In this document: positions 44,072-53,974 of the stretch, piece by piece
Layout: each line of letters opens with the position of its first letter
Numbering within the stretch: position 1 is the first letter of the stretch
From: Acidobacteriota bacterium
Lineage (GTDB): Bacteria; Acidobacteriota; Thermoanaerobaculia; Multivoradales; Multivoraceae
DNA: 64,000 nt
Assembly: GCA_026707545.1 (NCBI GenBank)
Contig: JAPOWR010000004.1
Coordinates: forward strand, 213,536 to 277,535
Direction: 5' to 3'
The notes under the pieces: model-generated
What the model saw: only the letters and a program-made list of their open reading frames with translations
The model's database searches: none
Told to the model about the DNA's origin: nothing
Program-made: the position numbers and the translations under genes

Positions 44072-44455
44072 GTGAAGACCGGCTACAGCGTCAGCAAGGA
44101 GATTGCGAATCCCTTCCTCGTGCGCCAGCGGGACCCGGGCCGGCTACGTGGCCTCTGGCGACTGGTGGCCATCGTCCTGCCGTTCGCCGCCGCGGTGTTC
44201 GCGTACACCTGGGTGCACGAACAGGGCCTGGAGGCCGGCTATCGGATCGAGGAGCTCGAACGAGAACTCGAGGACGTGCTGCAGGAAGAACGGCTTCTCG
44301 AGTTGGAAGCCACCCGGCTCACCCGTCCTGAGCGGCTGTCGGCGGTGGCGGAACAACTCGGGATGGCGCCGCCGACCCTGGACCAGATGGTCTTTTTGAG
44401 TTCGGAGAGTGCGTCGTTGGTCAGGGCGGGCAACGCCTCGGAGGCGGCGCAGTGA
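44072..44455 (+). CDS. ftsL: Cell division protein FtsL
   Basis: 127 residues: cytoplasmic N-terminus, one transmembrane segment (about 30-48, LVAIVLPFAAAVFAYTWV), then a coiled coil (IEELERELEDVLQEERLLELEATRL) and the FtsL end LTRPERLSAVAEQLGMAPP. It forms the FtsQLB complex with the ftsB product at 36532. GTG start, with GGAGG about 14 bases upstream. The end overlaps ftsI through GTGA. Confidence 0.85.
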   Translation: MKTGYSVSKEIANPFLVRQRDPGRLRGLWRLVAIVLPFAAAVFAYTWVHEQGLEAGYRIEELERELEDVLQEERLLELEATRLTRPERLSAVAEQLGMAPPTLDQMVFLSSESASLVRAGNASEAAQ

Positions 44456-46287
44456 GCGCCTTGGGACCGCGCGCTCGGGGCATGAGGCGCCGGTACGTCG
44501 GAAGGTTGACGATTCTGGTCGCGGTTGCCGGTCTATGGATGGGCGCGATCGGCTGGAAGCTCTTCGACCTGCAGATCCGCGGTGCGGACAAGTACCGCGA
44601 GCAGGCCGCGCGGCAGCAGCGCAGCGAAGTCGTTCTGAACCCCAACCGGGGGACGATCTACGACGCGCGGGGCCGAACCATGGCGGTGTCGGTCGAGACG
44701 CGGACGCTCTATGCCGAAACCGCCAAGGTGGACGATCCGGTGGCGCTTGCGGCAACCATCGCCCCCCTCGTCGGTCGCACCGAGGAACGGATCAAGGCGC
44801 TGCTGCAGAAACCGGGACATGTGCCCCTGGCGCGGAAGCTCGACCGCGACCTGGCGAAGGGCATCGACCTGTCCGCCTTTCCGGGCCTCTACTTCCTTGC
44901 CGAGAGCAAGCGCGAGTACCCGATGGGTTCGCTGATGGCCCATGTGCTCGGCTTCGTCGGGACGGACCGAAGTCTCGCGGGAATCGAACTGCGATACGAC
45001 GACGAGGTCGCTGGCGAGTCGGTCAGGAGGCACGTGCTCCGGGACGGTCAGCAGCGTCTGGTCGTCGTTGCCGGTTCCCTGGGCGAACCGAAACCCGGAG
45101 CGGACCTCCACCTGACGATCGACGCGACGATCCAGCACCTGGCGGAGAGGGCGCTGCGGGAGACGATCGAGTGGTCGAAGGCGAAGGCTGGAAACGTCGT
45201 GATTCTCGCGCCGGAGGATTCGGCGGTGCTGGCGATGGCCTCCTATCCGGCCTTCGACCCGAACCGGTTTGGCGACTTCGGCCCCGGCGAGCGCCGGAAC
45301 CGGGCGCTGCAGGACTCGTACGAACCGGGCTCGACCTTCAAGACGATCACCGCGGCGGGCGCCTTCGAGCGGCAGGTGGTTCACGCCGACCAGATCCTCG
45401 ACTGCGGTAACGGATCGATTCGCGTCGGCAAGGCAAGGATCAAGGACCACAAGCCCTTTCCCGAACTGCCTTTCCGCACCGCGATCGCCAAGTCGAGCAA
45501 CGTCTGTGCGATCAAGGCGGGGCTGCTGGCAGGCGAGCAGACGATGCGGGATCTCGTGTCGGCCTTCGGGTTCGGCACCGCGACCGGAATCGACGTTGGT
45601 GGAGAGCACCCGGGGATCGTGCCGCGGCGAGTCTGGGACCGTGAGACGACGGCCTACGCTTCGTTTGGCCACGGGCTTGCGGTGACGCCCCTGCAGCTTG
45701 CCAACGCGTACGCGGCGATCGCCAATGGCGGGGTGTGGAATCAGCCCTACATCGTGAGAGCCCTGGAGCGGGAAGGCGAGATGGTCGACGCGCGTCCGAC
45801 GGACCGTAGCCGGCGCGTGATCTCCAAGTCGACCGCGTATCGGGTCGTCCGACTGCTCGAGGAAGTGGTCGTCAGCGGCACCGGCAGGAAGGCCGCAATT
45901 GCCGGTTACCGGGTCGCCGGCAAGACCGGTACCGCCGAGAAGTCCGACTCGGGTGGCTACTCGGAGACCGGCCGCGTCGCCGGTTTCGTGGGCATCGCTC
46001 CCGCCCGAGCGCCCCGGTTGGTCTGTCTGGTGATGATCGATGAACCGACGGTCGCCACCGGTGGCGGCGAGGTCGCCGCACCGGCCTTCCAGCGCATCGT
46101 CGGCGAAGCGCTGTTCTACCTCGGTGCGTCGCCTTCCAGCCAGCCGATGGGCTGGAGCCAGCCGGTGTGGCTGCGACCGGCCGAGCCGGAGGAAGTCAAG
46201 GTCGCGGGCGCGGTCGACGAAGAGAACGTGGAGCAGGAGGAGACGGGGACGGAAGGCGAGCTGTGGACGGCGAAGGCTTCGAGCTGA
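44452..46287 (+). CDS. ftsI: Division-specific penicillin-binding protein (class B transpeptidase)
   Basis: 611 residues: an N-terminal membrane anchor (about 18-38), dimerisation domain and transpeptidase domain. The SxxK motif is S294-T-F-K297, SxN is S348-S-N350 and KTG is K491-T-G. It crosslinks septal peptidoglycan together with FtsW. There is no PASTA domain, unlike Spo/PBP2x types. The C-terminus is a glutamate-rich tail (EEVKVAGAVDEENVEQEE). The GTG start overlaps the ftsL stop. Confidence 0.95.
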   Translation: MSALGPRARGMRRRYVGRLTILVAVAGLWMGAIGWKLFDLQIRGADKYREQAARQQRSEVVLNPNRGTIYDARGRTMAVSVETRTLYAETAKVDDPVALAATIAPLVGRTEERIKALLQKPGHVPLARKLDRDLAKGIDLSAFPGLYFLAESKREYPMGSLMAHVLGFVGTDRSLAGIELRYDDEVAGESVRRHVLRDGQQRLVVVAGSLGEPKPGADLHLTIDATIQHLAERALRETIEWSKAKAGNVVILAPEDSAVLAMASYPAFDPNRFGDFGPGERRNRALQDSYEPGSTFKTITAAGAFERQVVHADQILDCGNGSIRVGKARIKDHKPFPELPFRTAIAKSSNVCAIKAGLLAGEQTMRDLVSAFGFGTATGIDVGGEHPGIVPRRVWDRETTAYASFGHGLAVTPLQLANAYAAIANGGVWNQPYIVRALEREGEMVDARPTDRSRRVISKSTAYRVVRLLEEVVVSGTGRKAAIAGYRVAGKTGTAEKSDSGGYSETGRVAGFVGIAPARAPRLVCLVMIDEPTVATGGGEVAAPAFQRIVGEALFYLGASPSSQPMGWSQPVWLRPAEPEEVKVAGAVDEENVEQEETGTEGELWTAKASS

Positions 46288-47834
46288 TGAGACTCGGCGA
46301 TGCGATCGCCGACGTGACGCTCCGGTCACCGCTGGGCATGGCTGCCGCCGACACGGAAGTCACAGGCGTACAGCACGACTCCCGCCGCGTTGAAAGCGGC
46401 GACCTGTTCGTCGCCTGGCGGGGCGACGTGCACGACGGGCGCCACTTCGCTCCGGATGCCGTGGCGCGTGGCGCCGCGGCGGTGCTTGCGTTCGGCCCGC
46501 CGCCGGCCCCGGCGCCGGTACCGTGGCTGGAGGTCGACGATCCGCGCGCCAGCATGGGGAGCGTGGCCGCGAGGCTCTACGGCCACCCGGAACGCGAACT
46601 CCTGACGGTCGGCGTCACGGGCACGAACGGCAAGAGCACGACCGCGCAGTTGATCGGCGCCTGTCTGACGCGGTCGGGCCGTTCGGCCGCGGTGGTCGGA
46701 ACTCTCGGACGCACGGTTCATCTGCCGGGTTCAGTTCCGTCGGCCTTCGAGCCGTTGAGCCAGGCGGCGGAGGACCGCACCACGCCGGAGAGCAGCGACC
46801 TGTTCCGGATGTTGCGCCGAGCGGTGGACCTGGGCGCCCGGTCGGCGGCGATCGAGGTGTCGTCCCACGCCCTCGACCAGGGCCGGATGAACGGCATGAG
46901 CTTCGATGCGGCGGTGTTCACGAACCTGACCCGGGACCACCTGGACTACCACCCGTCGTTCGAGGCCTACTTCGCGGCGAAGCGCCGTCTGTTCTCCCTG
47001 CTTCGCCCTGGAGGCGCGGCGGTGCTCAACATGGACGACGAGCACGGCCGTCGCCTTGCGCGCCTGATCGGGAGCGGTGGCAGCGTCGTGCGGTTCAGCG
47101 CTTGCGGACGCGTGGAGGCCGACGTGCGGGTGATCGCCGCCGAACTCGATCTCGCCGGGATTCGCGCCGAGATCGAGACGCCGGCGGGCCGCGTCACCCT
47201 GAATAGCCCGCTCCTTGGCCGCTTCAACCTCGAGAACCTGGCCGCGGCGGTCGCCGCGGCTCAAGCCCTGGGCGTGCCGGAGGAAGCGATTCGCGATGCG
47301 GTAGCCGACCAGGCGCCTCTCTCCGGACGGCTGGAACCCGTGGATCGCGGTCAGGAGTTCCCCGTTCTGGTCGACTACGCCCACACGGACGGCGGCCTGC
47401 GGGCGGCCCTCGGGGCGGCGCGGGAGCTGAGCGACCGCCGCCTTGCGGTCGTGTTCGGCTGCGGCGGCGACCGCGACCGCGGCAAGCGGGAGCTGATGGG
47501 ACGCGCGGCGGGAGAACTCGCGGACCTCGCGATCGTCACGGACGACAACCCGCGCACCGAGGAGCCCGGGCTCATTCATGCCGCGATCGTCGTGGGCCTC
47601 GAGGCCGCCCGGGGCTGTGCCTGGGAAGTTGTCGGGGACCGGCGCCAGGCGATTCGCCGGGCGATATCGGTCGCGGCGGCCGAACCAGGGTGGACGGTTC
47701 TGATCGCGGGCAAGGGCCACGAGGCGACACAGACCTTTCGCGACACCACGGTGCCGTTCCGCGACCGGGACGAGGCGGAAGCGGCACTCGACGCAATGAA
47801 CCGGGAGCGGGGCGGTGAGACGGCCCCTTGCTGA
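46287..47834 (+). CDS. murE: UDP-MurNAc-tripeptide synthetase, meso-DAP type
   Basis: 515 residues from the ATG overlapping the ftsI stop by one base (TGATG). The ATP loop GVTGTNGKSTT is at 109-119. The D420-N-P-R423 motif is that of meso-diaminopimelate-adding MurE enzymes, so the peptidoglycan should be DAP-type. The carbamylated-lysine region and C-terminal glutamate-ligase domain are complete. Adds the third stem-peptide residue in the cytoplasm. The longer in-frame ORF from 46167 lies within ftsI. Confidence 0.96.
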   Translation: MRLGDAIADVTLRSPLGMAAADTEVTGVQHDSRRVESGDLFVAWRGDVHDGRHFAPDAVARGAAAVLAFGPPPAPAPVPWLEVDDPRASMGSVAARLYGHPERELLTVGVTGTNGKSTTAQLIGACLTRSGRSAAVVGTLGRTVHLPGSVPSAFEPLSQAAEDRTTPESSDLFRMLRRAVDLGARSAAIEVSSHALDQGRMNGMSFDAAVFTNLTRDHLDYHPSFEAYFAAKRRLFSLLRPGGAAVLNMDDEHGRRLARLIGSGGSVVRFSACGRVEADVRVIAAELDLAGIRAEIETPAGRVTLNSPLLGRFNLENLAAAVAAAQALGVPEEAIRDAVADQAPLSGRLEPVDRGQEFPVLVDYAHTDGGLRAALGAARELSDRRLAVVFGCGGDRDRGKRELMGRAAGELADLAIVTDDNPRTEEPGLIHAAIVVGLEAARGCAWEVVGDRRQAIRRAISVAAAEPGWTVLIAGKGHEATQTFRDTTVPFRDRDEAEAALDAMNRERGGETAPC

Positions 47835-49266
47835 TGCGGTCAGGATCATGAACGGCTGCCTGATCGGAGAGGTTGAACCCGGCGCCAGCTACCGGGGCGC
47901 GGCGATCGACTCGCGCCGGGTGGAGGGCGGCGAACTGTTCTTCGCCCTGCCGGGAGAGCGGACCGACGGCCACCGCTTCGTCGCCGATGCCCTTGCGGCG
48001 GGCGCCGCGGCCTCGGTGGTGGCGACGCCGGTCGACCGGGCGGGTGGTCCCCAGATCCGGGTGGGGGACGTCACCGCGGCGCTCCACGATCTGACCCGTG
48101 ACCATCGACGGCGGCTCAACACCCGGGTCGCGTCGGTCACCGGCTCGGCGGGGAAGACGACGACGAAGGATCTGCTGGCACTGCTCCTGGGCACATGCTG
48201 GCAGGTTCACAAGAGTCCGGGCAACCTGAACAACCTCCTTGGTTTTCCCCTCACGCTGCTTGCCGTGGACGAGGACTGCGAGTGGCTGGTGGCAGAGATG
48301 GGCATGTCGGTGCCCGGCGAGCTGGCCGCGGTCAGCCGCCTTGGCCGGCCGGACGTCGCAGTGTTCACGAACGTTCGACCGGCGCACCTCGCCGGCTTCG
48401 AGCAGGAGGGTGAGGTGATTGCGGGCGTGGAGGCGATCGCCCGCGCCAAGGCGGAGCTGCTCGAGGGACTTGCCGGCGACGGGATGATCGTGGCGAACGC
48501 CGGCAATCCGCACGTCGTGGGTCTGGTGGAGCGATACGTGGCGGAAGGTCCAGCGAGCGGCCGCGCCGCCGCCATGGATCGCGTCGTCTGGTACGAGGTG
48601 GAGCCGGCGGCCGGCAAGACTCCCGTCGCCGAAACCACGGCGCGTGACCTCGAGCCGCTGGCGAGAGAACCCGGAACGCGCTTCCGGCTCGAATCGCGCG
48701 GCGCCGAAGCACTCGTCGAACTGCCCCTGCACGGCCGGGTTAACGTCGAGAACTTCCTCGCCGCCGCGGCGTGCGCCCTGCGCCTCGGCGTTCCGATCGA
48801 GCGTGTCGCGTCGGCCGCGCGACGTGCGGGATCCGCGGCCGGACGTGGCGAAGTCGTGTCGTTGCACTCCGGTGCGACCCTCGTGGACGACTCGTACAAC
48901 TCGAATCCGGAAGCGGCGGAGCTCGCGCTTCAGGCCGCGCGCCTGCTCGACGGCCGGCGGCATGTGGCGATCCTGGGGGAGATGCTCGAACTCGGGAGCG
49001 CGGAACGCCGCTACCACCGGGAACTGGGCAGCGCCGCCGCCGATCTGGGCTTCGACCTGGTCGTGGGTGTGGGCGACCTGACGACTGAGCTGGTGGCGGC
49101 CGCGGCCGAGGGCGGCGCGGAAACCGTCTGGTTCGAGGACTTCCGGTCCGCGAGCGCCGGTACGCCGGGCCTGATCAGAAGCGGCGACGTCGTGCTCGTC
49201 AAGGGTTCGCGCGGCTCGGCGCTCGAGCACGTCGTCGGGGCGCTGCGGCGGGAAGAGGCGAACTGA
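47815..49266 (+). CDS. murF: UDP-MurNAc-pentapeptide synthetase (D-Ala-D-Ala adding)
   Basis: 483 residues, GTG start, overlapping murE by 20 bases. The ATP-binding VTGSAGKTTTK is at 108-118, followed by the family block NLNNLLGFPLTLL and AEMGMSVPGEL. The C-terminal domain carries DDSYNSNPEA and GEMLELGSAERRYH. It adds D-Ala-D-Ala to the UDP-MurNAc-tripeptide. No ddl is in the cluster. Confidence 0.96.
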   Translation: MRRPLADAVRIMNGCLIGEVEPGASYRGAAIDSRRVEGGELFFALPGERTDGHRFVADALAAGAAASVVATPVDRAGGPQIRVGDVTAALHDLTRDHRRRLNTRVASVTGSAGKTTTKDLLALLLGTCWQVHKSPGNLNNLLGFPLTLLAVDEDCEWLVAEMGMSVPGELAAVSRLGRPDVAVFTNVRPAHLAGFEQEGEVIAGVEAIARAKAELLEGLAGDGMIVANAGNPHVVGLVERYVAEGPASGRAAAMDRVVWYEVEPAAGKTPVAETTARDLEPLAREPGTRFRLESRGAEALVELPLHGRVNVENFLAAAACALRLGVPIERVASAARRAGSAAGRGEVVSLHSGATLVDDSYNSNPEAAELALQAARLLDGRRHVAILGEMLELGSAERRYHRELGSAAADLGFDLVVGVGDLTTELVAAAAEGGAETVWFEDFRSASAGTPGLIRSGDVVLVKGSRGSALEHVVGALRREEAN

Positions 49267-50342
49267 TGCTGCTCGACCTGCTGCTGCCGCTCGGCGAGAG
49301 GATGGCGCCCTTCAACGTCGTCCAGTACATCACCTTCCGCTGCGCCTGCGCTGCGCTCACCGGCGTTGTGCTGAGCCTGATGCTGGGCCCCAGTTTCATC
49401 CGGGCCGCGCGGCGCCTCTCGATCGCACAGGAGATCCGTGAGGAAGGTCCGGAGCGGCACAAGAGCAAGGCCGGCACCCCGACGATGGGCGGGCTGCTCA
49501 TCCTGACCGCGGTGATCGTGCCGACCCTCTTGTGGGCCGACCTTTCGAACATCTACGTCTGGCTTGCGGTCGGCACGACGATCGCGCTCGGCGCCGTGGG
49601 CTTCGCCGACGACCTGCTCAAGGTCCGGCGGCGCCACAACAAGGGCCTGAGCATGAAGGCGAAGTTCGGCCTGCAGCTCGCGGTAGGCGTGGCGCTCGGC
49701 GCCGGCCTGGTCGGCCTGACGCCGCTCGATACGAACCTGAGCTTCCCGTTCTTCAAGACCCTTCTGCTCGAGCTCGGGCCGGTCTACATTCCCTTCGTCG
49801 CCATCCTGATCGCGGCCTCCTCGAACACGGTGAACCTCACCGACGGGCTCGACGGCCTGGCGATCGGCGCCGCCCTGGTGGCGGCCGCCACGTACGCGAT
49901 CTTCGCCTACATCGCGGGCAACTCGGTCGCCGCCGGCTACCTGCAGGTTTCCTACGTCCCCGGGGCGGGCGAGGTCGCGATCATCTGCGCCGCCCTGGTC
50001 GGGGCCAGCCTCGGCTTCCTCTGGTTCAACGCCCATCCGGCGCAGGTGTTCATGGGCGATGTCGGTTCGCTCGCGATCGGCGGCACGATCGGAGCAGTTG
50101 CCGTGCTCTCGAAGCAGGAGCTGCTGCTGGTGCTGGTCGGCGGGTTGTTCGTGCTGGAGGGGCTCTCGGTGATCGTCCAGGTGGCGTCCTTCAAGATGAC
50201 CGGGCGTCGGGTCCTGCGCATGGCCCCGCTCCACCATCACTTCGAACTCCGTGGCTGGAGCGAGAACCAGGTGATCGTCCGGTTCTGGATTCTCGCCGTG
50301 CTGTTCGCCTTTCTCGGGCTTTCGACCCTGAAGTTGAGGTAG
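49266..50342 (+). CDS. mraY: Phospho-MurNAc-pentapeptide translocase
   Basis: 358 residues, ten transmembrane helices. The catalytic motifs are FADDLLKV, NLTDGLDGLA, and FMGDVGSLAIGG, plus the histidine loop APLHHHFELRGW. It transfers phospho-MurNAc-pentapeptide to undecaprenyl phosphate, giving lipid I. The ATG overlaps the murF stop (TGATG). Confidence 0.97.
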   Translation: MLLDLLLPLGERMAPFNVVQYITFRCACAALTGVVLSLMLGPSFIRAARRLSIAQEIREEGPERHKSKAGTPTMGGLLILTAVIVPTLLWADLSNIYVWLAVGTTIALGAVGFADDLLKVRRRHNKGLSMKAKFGLQLAVGVALGAGLVGLTPLDTNLSFPFFKTLLLELGPVYIPFVAILIAASSNTVNLTDGLDGLAIGAALVAAATYAIFAYIAGNSVAAGYLQVSYVPGAGEVAIICAALVGASLGFLWFNAHPAQVFMGDVGSLAIGGTIGAVAVLSKQELLLVLVGGLFVLEGLSVIVQVASFKMTGRRVLRMAPLHHHFELRGWSENQVIVRFWILAVLFAFLGLSTLKLR

Positions 50343-50368
50343 CGGTCTTGGTCGAGGTGAACAGCGGC

Positions 50369-51796
50369 ATGTCCCCGAACCCGGCACCGCCGGTCTCCGG
50401 CTGGCGGAGTGCGCTGGTCTATGGGCTCGGCCTGTCGGGCGTGGCGGCGGCGCGGGCGTTGAGCGACCGCGCGATCCGGGTGGTGGCCGTCGACGGCCGT
50501 CCGGTTGCCGGTCTGGGATCCGCGGCGAGGGAACTCCTGCGCACCGGACGGGTCGAGGCGTTGCTGGACGAAGATGCCGACCTCCCGTCCGACGTCGACG
50601 CCGTCGTCCTGAGTCCCGGCGTGCCGCCCAACCGACCGTTGCTGCAGAGCGCCCGGGTGGCGAAGACGCCGATTCTGGCCGAGGTGGAGCTCGCCTACCG
50701 CCTGCTGGAAGTGTCGTCCGCGCCGACCGTCGTGGCGATCACCGGCAGCAACGGCAAGAGCACGACGACCGCGCTGACCGGCGCCCTGCTGGAAGCGGCC
50801 GGTTACCCGGTCGAAGTGTGCGGGAACATCGGCACGCCGCTCTGCGCCCGCGTCGACGGACCGCCGGGGCGCGTGTTCGTCGTCGAACTCTCGAGCTTCC
50901 AGCTCGAAGCGGTGGACCGCTTCCGTCCCCGCGCGGCGGCGCTCCTGAACATCAGCCCCGACCACCTGGACCGCTATCGCAGCGTGGCCGAGTACGCGGC
51001 CGCGAAGGCGCGCATCTTCGGCAACCAGACACCCGGAGACATCGCCGTGGTGAACGGAGACGATTCCGAGGCGCGCCGACTCGGGAGCGCCCGCGAGGGG
51101 GCGACGGCCCGGGTCAGGCGGCGTTTCTTCTCACGGCTCCGGCAGGTCGAGGACGGTTGCTACCTCGACCGTGACCGCGTGATCGAAGTGGGGCCGGACA
51201 TGCGGCGCGAGCTGTTCCGGCTCGACGACCTCGCGCTCGATGGGCTGCACAACGTGGAGAACGCGATGGCGGCCGCGCTGCTCGCGTCGGCCGTCGGCGC
51301 GGATCCGAGCGGCTTCGTCTTGGGTCTTCGGGGTTTCGGCGGCTTGCCCCACCGAATGCGCCTGGTCGCGACGTTGGACGGCGTCCGCTACTACAACGAT
51401 TCAAAGGCGACCAACCCCGCGGCGTCCACACGGGCCCTGGCCGGCTTCGAAGACGGCTCCGTTCACCTGATCGTGGGCGGTCGCGCCAAGGGAGAGGGTG
51501 CCGACTTCGCCGAACTGGCGGCCGCGGCGGCCACCAAGGCCAGTGCGGTCTACCTGATCGGGGAGGCAGCGGACGCGATCGAGTCCGTCCTTGAAGACGG
51601 CGCGGCGCGTTGCCGCTACGGTTCGCTCGAACGGGCGGTCGAGGCGGCATCCGCCGCGGCGAGCCACGGGCAGAGCGTGCTGCTCTCGCCGGCCTGTGCC
51701 AGCTTCGATCAGTTCGAGGACTTCGCCGACCGCGGCCGGCAGTTCGAGCGTCAGGTCAGAGCGCTGGCGGCTGGGGGAGACGACGGCGATGGCTAA
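50369..51796 (+). CDS. murD: UDP-MurNAc-L-alanine:D-glutamate ligase
   Basis: 475 residues. ATG 50369 is chosen because GAGGTGA, a perfect Shine-Dalgarno, stands eight bases upstream. The longer ORF is a shadow of mraY. The Rossmann-like start YGLGLSGVAAARAL, the ATP loop ITGSNGKSTTT, and DSKATNPAA/SPACASFDQFEDFADRG at the end identify MurD. It adds D-Glu to UDP-MurNAc-L-Ala. It overlaps ftsW by 8 bases. Confidence 0.95.
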   Translation: MSPNPAPPVSGWRSALVYGLGLSGVAAARALSDRAIRVVAVDGRPVAGLGSAARELLRTGRVEALLDEDADLPSDVDAVVLSPGVPPNRPLLQSARVAKTPILAEVELAYRLLEVSSAPTVVAITGSNGKSTTTALTGALLEAAGYPVEVCGNIGTPLCARVDGPPGRVFVVELSSFQLEAVDRFRPRAAALLNISPDHLDRYRSVAEYAAAKARIFGNQTPGDIAVVNGDDSEARRLGSAREGATARVRRRFFSRLRQVEDGCYLDRDRVIEVGPDMRRELFRLDDLALDGLHNVENAMAAALLASAVGADPSGFVLGLRGFGGLPHRMRLVATLDGVRYYNDSKATNPAASTRALAGFEDGSVHLIVGGRAKGEGADFAELAAAAATKASAVYLIGEAADAIESVLEDGAARCRYGSLERAVEAASAAASHGQSVLLSPACASFDQFEDFADRGRQFERQVRALAAGGDDGDG

Positions 51797-52865
51797 GAAG
51801 CTTGCCATCGACAAGGTGCTCTTCAGCGTCGTCGTCGTGCTCGTGGTGGGAGGGCTGGTCATGGTCTATTCGGCCAACCCGCCGGACCCCGACGGCGGCT
51901 TCAAGCGGCAGTTCATCACCCAGTTGGCAGCGGCGATCGTCGGTCTGGCGTCGATGCTGGTCGTCATGAGCATCGACTACCGGCGCTGGGCCAGACCGTG
52001 GCTTGTGTACCTGGGGCTCGGCGTCTCGCTCGGGCTGCTCGGCATCGTGTTGACGGCGCCCCCGATCAATGGCAGCAGCCGGTGGTTGTCCGTTGGACCG
52101 CTGACGTTCCAGCCGTCCGAACTGGCCAAGGTCGCCGTCATCCTCTTTCTCGCGTACCAGATCCACCGCTGTCCCGAGGCAGTCAGTCAGCCGAGGGTTC
52201 TGGTGCCGTGCGGGGTCGGGGTCGGCCTGGTGACCCTGCTCGTGCTGCAGGCCCCGGACTTCGGCAGCGCCGCGCTGATCCTCGGGATCGCCGCGGTCAT
52301 GCTGTTCCTCGCCGGCCTGTCCTGGCGCTGGATCGTGCCGGGGATGCTCGTGTTCCCGGCGCTCCTGGGACTCTTCATCTGGTCGGAGCCCTACCGCGTG
52401 GAGCGGGTCATGGGCTTCCTCTCACCGGAGACCGATCCCTCCGGAAGCGGCTTCCAGGTGCTGCAGTCGAAGATCGCAATCGGCTCCGGCGGCATGGTCG
52501 GCCAGGGCCTGGGCGAGAGTGCTCAGAAGCTCTACTTCCTGCCGCTCGCGACGTCGGATTTCATCTTTTCGATCGTCAGCGAGGAACTGGGATTGATCGG
52601 CGCCGCGGCGGTGCTGGCCGCCTTCGTTGTTCTCGCCTGGAGGGGTTATCTGGCCGGCCTTCGTGCTCCGGACGCCTTCGGCCGGTTCCTCGCCTGGGGG
52701 CTGACATCGGCCCTCCTGATCCAGGCGCTCGTCAACATCAGCGTCACCGTCGGACTGGTGCCGGTCACCGGTACGCCTCTGCCGTTCCTGTCGCACGGCG
52801 GCTCTTCCCTGGTTATGACCCTGGTCGCGTGCGGCCTGCTGCTGAGCGTTTCGGAGCATGGATGA
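51789..52865 (+). CDS. ftsW: Septal peptidoglycan polymerase FtsW
   Basis: 358-residue SEDS protein with about ten transmembrane helices. Motifs: NGSSRWLSVGPLTFQPSELAK, FIFSIVSEELGLIG and LPFLSHGGSSLVMTL. Together with FtsI it polymerises septal glycan. The ATG lies in the end of murD, with GGGGGAG upstream. The end overlaps murG by ATGA. Confidence 0.95.
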   Translation: MAKKLAIDKVLFSVVVVLVVGGLVMVYSANPPDPDGGFKRQFITQLAAAIVGLASMLVVMSIDYRRWARPWLVYLGLGVSLGLLGIVLTAPPINGSSRWLSVGPLTFQPSELAKVAVILFLAYQIHRCPEAVSQPRVLVPCGVGVGLVTLLVLQAPDFGSAALILGIAAVMLFLAGLSWRWIVPGMLVFPALLGLFIWSEPYRVERVMGFLSPETDPSGSGFQVLQSKIAIGSGGMVGQGLGESAQKLYFLPLATSDFIFSIVSEELGLIGAAAVLAAFVVLAWRGYLAGLRAPDAFGRFLAWGLTSALLIQALVNISVTVGLVPVTGTPLPFLSHGGSSLVMTLVACGLLLSVSEHG

Positions 52866-53974
52866 GCGCTCGCACTCACCGCCCGTCGGTGGTGTTCTCC
52901 GGTGGTGGGACGGGTGGGCACGTGTTCCCGGGCCTTGCGGTGGCCGAGGAACTCAGGAGCCTCGGTTGGCGCACGGCCTGGATCGGCCGCAAACAGAGCC
53001 TGGAGGAACGCCTGGTTGGCGCGGCGGGCCTCGAGTTCAGGGCGCTGCCGGCGCGGGCGTTCGTGGATCGCGGCCCGGCGGAGCGAGTCATGGCAATGGG
53101 TGTCCTGGCGGTGTCCACGCTGCGTGCCGCCTTGCTGCTGCGCCGGCTTCAGGCCGCGGCCGTGCTCGCCACCGGGGGCTACGCCTGCGCTCCGGCCGCT
53201 CTGGGGGCCCGGCTGTGCGGATCGGGCCTCTACCTGCTCGAACCGAATGCACAGTCCGGGGCGGCGAACCGGTTGCTGTCGCGGTTCGCCACGGAGGCGG
53301 GGACCGCCTTCGAATCCGCGGCAAAGCAGTTGGCGTGCGAGGTGCGGCAGGTCGGGGTGCCGGTGCGGCGGGCTTTTCGGCAGGTCAGCGAACCGCGATT
53401 CGTGGGCGAGCGCACGCGGGTGCTCGTGCTTGGCGGCAGTCAGGGCTCCGGCGCTCTCAACCGGCACCTGCCGGGTCTGTTCGCTCGGGCCGCCCGGAAG
53501 ACGGCCATCGACGTGACGCACCAGGCGGGCCCTTCGCAGGTCGGGGACACGCGCGACCGCTATCGAGCTCTCGAGGTGCCGGCGCTTCTGGCAACGGTCG
53601 AGGGGTTCATCGAGGACACCGCGGCCGCGATGGCGGCTCACGATCTGATCGTCTCGCGAGCCGGGGCCGTGACGGTGGCGGAAGTGGCCGCGGCCGGCCG
53701 GCCGGCGGTCTACGTTCCGCTGCCGCTGGCCGCGGGGCACCAGCGCGGCAACGCGCGGGCGATGGTCGATGCGGGGGCTGCGATTCTGGTCGAGCAGGAC
53801 GACCTGAGGACCGAAGCGGCCGCGGAGCGTTGCGGCGAACTGATCGTGGATCACGATCGGCTTGCGGCCATGGCCAGGGCGGCGCGTGCTCACAGCGGCG
53901 GCGATGCCGCCCGCGCGGTAGCGGAGCGGGTATGTGCGATCGCAAACGCTTCGATGGCCGGGAGGGCGGGCTGA
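52862..53974 (+). CDS. murG: Lipid II-forming N-acetylglucosaminyltransferase
   Basis: 370 residues, GT28 family. N-terminal SGGGTGGHVFPGLA and ATGGYACAPAALGA bind the lipid/phosphate side. The C-terminal GGSQGSGALN, HQAGP, SRAGAVTVAEVAAAGRPAVYVPLPLAAGHQ binds UDP-GlcNAc. It is peripheral on the inner face of the membrane. The ATG overlaps ftsW (ATGA), and the end overlaps murC (TGATG). Confidence 0.96.
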   Translation: MSARTHRPSVVFSGGGTGGHVFPGLAVAEELRSLGWRTAWIGRKQSLEERLVGAAGLEFRALPARAFVDRGPAERVMAMGVLAVSTLRAALLLRRLQAAAVLATGGYACAPAALGARLCGSGLYLLEPNAQSGAANRLLSRFATEAGTAFESAAKQLACEVRQVGVPVRRAFRQVSEPRFVGERTRVLVLGGSQGSGALNRHLPGLFARAARKTAIDVTHQAGPSQVGDTRDRYRALEVPALLATVEGFIEDTAAAMAAHDLIVSRAGAVTVAEVAAAGRPAVYVPLPLAAGHQRGNARAMVDAGAAILVEQDDLRTEAAAERCGELIVDHDRLAAMARAARAHSGGDAARAVAERVCAIANASMAGRAG